A stretch of DNA of 64,000 nucleotides from Woeseiaceae bacterium (lineage in GTDB: Bacteria; Pseudomonadota; Gammaproteobacteria; Steroidobacterales; Woeseiaceae). Positions 60,903 to 64,000 of the stretch are shown here, one piece after another (position 1 is the first letter of the stretch; each line of letters starts with the position of its first letter). The position numbers were made by a program, and so were the translations under genes. The notes beneath the pieces are model-generated. The model made no database searches, was not told the DNA's origin, and saw nothing but the letters and a program-made list of their open reading frames with translations. The stretch covers positions 1 to 64,000 of the forward strand of contig JANQLK010000018.1 of assembly GCA_028280615.1 (NCBI GenBank). Direction: 5' to 3'.

Positions 60903-61511
60903 ATGGCCAGGCTACTCGTCTACTACGCCCATCCGGGCCACCGCTACTCGAGCGCGAACAAGGCCATGTGGCGGCGCGCGCGGGCCGTCGACGGCATCAC
61001 CCACGTCGACCTGTACGCGGAGTACCCGCGCTTCGAGATCGATATCGACGTCGAGCAGGAGCGGCTCGTGGAACACGACGTGATCGTGTTCCAGTTCCCG
61101 ATGTTCTGGTACTCGACGCCGTCGCTGATCAAGGAGTGGGAGGACCTCGTTCTGGAACACGGATTCGCTTACGGCAGCGGCGGTACGGCGCTCAAGGGCA
61201 AGACGATGATGCTCGCGGTCACGGCCGCGGGTCCGAAAGACGCTTACGCGCGCGCCGGCTACCAGCACTACGACATCCGCACCTTCCTGACGCCGCTCGA
61301 ACAGACGGCGCATCTCTGCGACATGACCTTCCCGGCGCCGTACGTCCTGTTTTCGTCGCTCAGGGCGCCGGCGGACGGTCTCATCCAACCGCACGCGGAG
61401 GGCTACGGCCGGCTGCTCGCGGCCCTGCGCGACGACCGCTACGACTTCGATGCGGTGGCGGACTTCGACGTCGTGCACCACGACAACCTGCCGATCCGGG
61501 AGACGAGCTGA
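60903..61511 (+). CDS. kefF: KefF/KefG-like NAD(P)H quinone oxidoreductase
   Basis: 202 aa flavodoxin-fold protein: MARLLVYYAHPGHRYSSANKAM, VIVFQFPMFWYSTPSLIKEWEDLV and LAVTAAGPKDAY are the typical FMN and substrate blocks. In E. coli, KefF and KefG are cytoplasmic ancillary subunits required for full KefC or KefB activity. The antiporter gene starts 2 bp after its stop, confirming the pairing. Confidence 0.88.
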   Translation: MARLLVYYAHPGHRYSSANKAMWRRARAVDGITHVDLYAEYPRFEIDIDVEQERLVEHDVIVFQFPMFWYSTPSLIKEWEDLVLEHGFAYGSGGTALKGKTMMLAVTAAGPKDAYARAGYQHYDIRTFLTPLEQTAHLCDMTFPAPYVLFSSLRAPADGLIQPHAEGYGRLLAALRDDRYDFDAVADFDVVHHDNLPIRETS

Positions 61512-61513
61512 TC

Positions 61514-63490
61514 ATGGACGGATTCCTGCTGCTTGCGTTCCTGTTCCTCGTGGGCGGCGTCATCGCCGTGCCGCTCGCATCGCGTTTCGGGCTGGGCTCG
61601 GTGCTCGGCTACCTGCTCGCGGGCATTGCGCTGAGCCCGATCCTCGCAAGCCTCGAGGTGGACGTCGTCAGCATCCAGCACTTCGCCGAGTTCGGCGTCG
61701 TCATGATGCTGTTCCTGGTCGGTCTCGAACTCGAGCCGAAAATGCTCTGGCAGATGCGCAACAAGCTGCTGGGACTCGGTGGCCTGCAGGTCGGCATCAC
61801 GATGCTCGCCGTCATGGGTATTGCCATGCTGCTCGGCCAGCGCTGGTCGGTGGCGCTGGCCGTCGGCTGCATACTGGCGCTGTCATCGACCGCCATCGTG
61901 CTGCAGACCCTGAACGAGAAGGGCCTCATGAAGAGTACCGGTGGCCAGTCGAGCTTCTCGGTGCTGCTGTTCCAGGACATCGTGGTCATCCCGATGCTGG
62001 CGTTCATCCCGCTCCTGGCGCTGCCGGAGCTCGCCGACCTCGCGGCGTGGTTCTCGGACGGCGACGTCGGCGCCGAAGCCGCGGGCGGCGATGGCGGCGA
62101 TTCGATGAGCCTGGTCGAACGCCTTCCGGGCTGGCAGCGCGGGCTCGTGACCCTGGCCGCGATCGCCTTCGTCGTCGTGGGCGGTAGCGTGCTGACCCGG
62201 CCCGTGTTCCGCTACATCGCGCTCGCGCGTCTCCGCGAACTGTTCGTCGCATTCGCATTGCTCATGGTCATTGGCATCGCACTCCTGATGATCGTCGTCG
62301 GCCTGTCGCCCGCCCTCGGCACGTTCCTCGCAGGCGTCGTGCTGGCCAACAGCGAGTACCGGCATGAGCTCGAGAGCAACATCGATCCGTTCAAGGGGCT
62401 GCTGCTCGGCCTGTTCTTCATCACGGTCGGCGCGGTCATCAATTTCGATCTGCTGTTTGCCAACGTCGGGTTGTTCACGGGGCTGACGCTCGGCCTCATG
62501 CTGCTCAAGGCCGCGATTCTCTACGCCCTTGCCCGCGCCTTCGGCATCGCCGGCGCCGATCGCTGGCTGTTCACACTGGGGCTCGCGCAGGCTGGTGAGT
62601 TCGGCTTCGTGCTCCTGTCGTTCACGGTCGCAAGCAATGTAATTCCGCCCGCGCTCGCGGAGCAGCTGCTGCTAGTCGTCGCGCTGTCGATGCTGCTCAC
62701 GCCGCTGCTGTTCATCGTCTACGAGAAGCTGGTCGCGCCGCGGTTCACAACCGCGCAGGAGCGGGAGGCGGACGAGATCGACTCCGACGGCGACATCATC
62801 ATCGCCGGGCACGGCCGTTTCGGCGGCATCATCAACCGCATATTGACCTCGTCGGGGTACAAGACGACCGTACTCGACTACAAGTCGGAGCAACTCGACG
62901 TGATTCGGGCGTTCGGCATCAAGGTGTTCTTCGGCGATGCAACCCGGCCGGACCTGCTGCACGCGGCCGGCATCGAGCACGCACGCATGCTGATCATCGC
63001 GATCGACGACAAGGAGAACATCACCGAGATGGTGCGCTACGTCGTCGCCAACTATCCGAACGTCCACGTCGTCGCGCGCGCCTACGACCGTCTGCACGTC
63101 TACGAGCTCTGGGCCGCGGGTTGCCGGGACATCATTCGTGAGAGCTTCGACAGCGCCGTGCGCGCCGGGCGCTCGGCACTCGAAGCACTCGGCCTGCATC
63201 CCTACGACGCGGAACGCCAGGTACGGGGCTTCGTCGCCAACGACAAGGCGCAGCTCCGCGATGTCGCCGATCTGTTCGACCCCAGTATCCCCGTCCACGA
63301 GAACCAGCCCTACGTCGAGCGCACCAAGGAATACATCGCGCGCACCGAGGACGTCATGCGCGGCCACAGCGCCTCGTTCGCGAGCCGCGTCGAGCGCGGC
63401 TGGGTGCCGCCGACGCTCGAGGACGTCGAGGCCGAGGTGAGCCAGGCGGAAGCGGAAAGAGACGGCCGGGAAGCGGCCAGGAACCGTTAA
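61514..63490 (+). CDS. kefB: glutathione-regulated K+/H+ antiporter (KefB/KefC family)
   Basis: 658 aa from ATG 61514; the frame is open upstream through the kefF gene. The CPA2 membrane domain (about 1-400) has VGLELEP, LALSSTAIVLQTL and FFITVGAVINFDLL. A RCK/TrkA-N domain follows: IIAGHGRFGGIINRIL (about 428) with GDATRPDLLHAAGIEHA. It exports K+ and acidifies the cytoplasm in electrophile stress. KefB and KefC cannot be told apart with certainty. Its TAA shares TTAA with the convergent gene's stop. Confidence 0.88.
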   Translation: MDGFLLLAFLFLVGGVIAVPLASRFGLGSVLGYLLAGIALSPILASLEVDVVSIQHFAEFGVVMMLFLVGLELEPKMLWQMRNKLLGLGGLQVGITMLAVMGIAMLLGQRWSVALAVGCILALSSTAIVLQTLNEKGLMKSTGGQSSFSVLLFQDIVVIPMLAFIPLLALPELADLAAWFSDGDVGAEAAGGDGGDSMSLVERLPGWQRGLVTLAAIAFVVVGGSVLTRPVFRYIALARLRELFVAFALLMVIGIALLMIVVGLSPALGTFLAGVVLANSEYRHELESNIDPFKGLLLGLFFITVGAVINFDLLFANVGLFTGLTLGLMLLKAAILYALARAFGIAGADRWLFTLGLAQAGEFGFVLLSFTVASNVIPPALAEQLLLVVALSMLLTPLLFIVYEKLVAPRFTTAQEREADEIDSDGDIIIAGHGRFGGIINRILTSSGYKTTVLDYKSEQLDVIRAFGIKVFFGDATRPDLLHAAGIEHARMLIIAIDDKENITEMVRYVVANYPNVHVVARAYDRLHVYELWAAGCRDIIRESFDSAVRAGRSALEALGLHPYDAERQVRGFVANDKAQLRDVADLFDPSIPVHENQPYVERTKEYIARTEDVMRGHSASFASRVERGWVPPTLEDVEAEVSQAEAERDGREAARNR

Positions 63491-63777
63491 ACCGCCTGCA
63501 TCACGTCCGACCATGCCGGGTGACGGCTGTACTGCGCCCGGACGAACGGGCAGAGCGGCACGATTTTTACACCGGTCTCGCGTGCGTCGGCGACCAGCCG
63601 TTCGACCAAAGCCTGGCCGACGCCCTGCCCACGCAGGCTCTCCGGTACGCCGGTGTGATCCGCGATGATCGTCGTCTCGTTGAGCTTCGAGAAGGTGAGC
63701 TCGGCGGCTTCGTCGTGCCCGTCGACGCGCGCCTCGTAGCGACCGCGGCTGGCCTCGTCGTGTCGCGTGATCTTCAT
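63487..63777 (-). CDS. small GNAT-like N-acetyltransferase (COG2388 type)
   Basis: 96 aa from ATG 63777; longer frames upstream lack homology and the ribosome site is weak. The block ADHTGVPESLRGQGVGQALVERLV is the acetyl-CoA pyrophosphate loop (RGQGVG), and KIVPLCPFVRAQYSRHPAW is the characteristic C-terminus of the single-domain YjdJ-like family. The acceptor is unknown. Confidence 0.85.
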   Translation of the reverse strand: MKITRHDEASRGRYEARVDGHDEAAELTFSKLNETTIIADHTGVPESLRGQGVGQALVERLVADARETGVKIVPLCPFVRAQYSRHPAWSDVMQAV

Positions 63778-63958
63778 TGTCCGAAGGGTAGCAGCAATCG
63801 CGGCAGCGGGACGTCGGATTTTTTTACAGATCAAGGACCGGCAGACCGGGCTCAGCCCGCGATGAGCCGCCCGGATGCCGAGCGCGGCGGGTTGGCATGA
63901 GTTTTGCAGCCGTTCAAGCAACCCACCGTCGATCTCGCCTGCGCCACGGGAGGCCGCA

Positions 63959-64000
63959 ATGAAAAGCTCGCTCACGATCTTACTGGCCGGACTTCTGTTG
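63959..64000 (+). CDS. start of a secreted protein (partial)
   Basis: ATG at 63959 with SD GGGAGG. The 14 visible residues, MKSSLTILLAGLLL, are the start of a Sec or lipoprotein signal peptide. The rest lies beyond the window. Confidence 0.55.
   Translation, partial: MKSSLTILLAGLLL

Overview
The window is one continuous stretch of a GC-rich (mid-60s % by eye) Gram-negative chromosome. It carries outer-membrane proteins, a TolC-type channel, lipoproteins, Tat and Sec signals, a KefF/KefB pair and Lrp regulators. Together these suggest a gammaproteobacterium, perhaps a marine lineage near Woeseiales or Xanthomonadales. That placement is inference from gene content; there is no rRNA, tRNA or marker gene to fix it, and no CRISPR array.

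Layout. 1-55 is the start of a leftward gene. 56-597 is a gene-free leader with hairpins. 598-15806 is a two-gene operon: a 3372-aa secreted DUF11-repeat protein, then a 1697-aa protein with three OmpA-like domains and a large C-terminal outer-membrane barrel. 15813-17557 (minus) holds a PD40 beta-propeller protein and a GT25 glycosyltransferase. 17658-21594 is a trehalose operon (otsB, a GH15 hydrolase, otsA) followed by a convergent MscS channel. 23094-31657 is a five-gene export operon: RND adaptor, RND pump, an ABC exporter whose ATPase motifs are all degenerate, a HlyD-type adaptor and a TolC-type channel. A GST, a Tat-dependent Gfo/Idh/MocA oxidoreductase, a PsuG-type glycosidase and a DUF481 protein follow.

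35434-44616 is an accessory island. It has a 1735-aa secreted RHS/YD-repeat protein with an HExxH metallopeptidase-like tip and a candidate immunity lipoprotein. After it come at least two decayed RHS tip cassettes with small membrane-protein partners, an RHS fragment duplicated from the main gene, and small orphan ORFs. The tips and cassettes are visibly poorer in GC than the surrounding genes. A 79-bp element occurs at both edges.

44692-64000 returns to ordinary chromosome: Lrp regulator and CPBP protease (divergent), a large BNR/sortilin-like protein, a YHS protein, an MBL hydrolase, a Na+/Ca2+ antiporter, a host-attachment-family protein, a beta-CASP nuclease and a P-type ATPase with the SERCA-like site II residues. 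Then come an Lrp/ornithine cyclodeaminase/arginase module (arginine to ornithine to proline), an ECF42-type sigma factor with a YCII partner, KefF/KefB, a GNAT protein and the start of a secreted protein.

The best candidates for something undescribed are the DUF11/OmpA-barrel pair, the pseudo-ABC exporter operon, and the RHS tip with its lipoprotein partner. Starts were re-chosen from signal peptides, Shine-Dalgarno sequences and stop-start overlaps where the longest open frame ran too far upstream.
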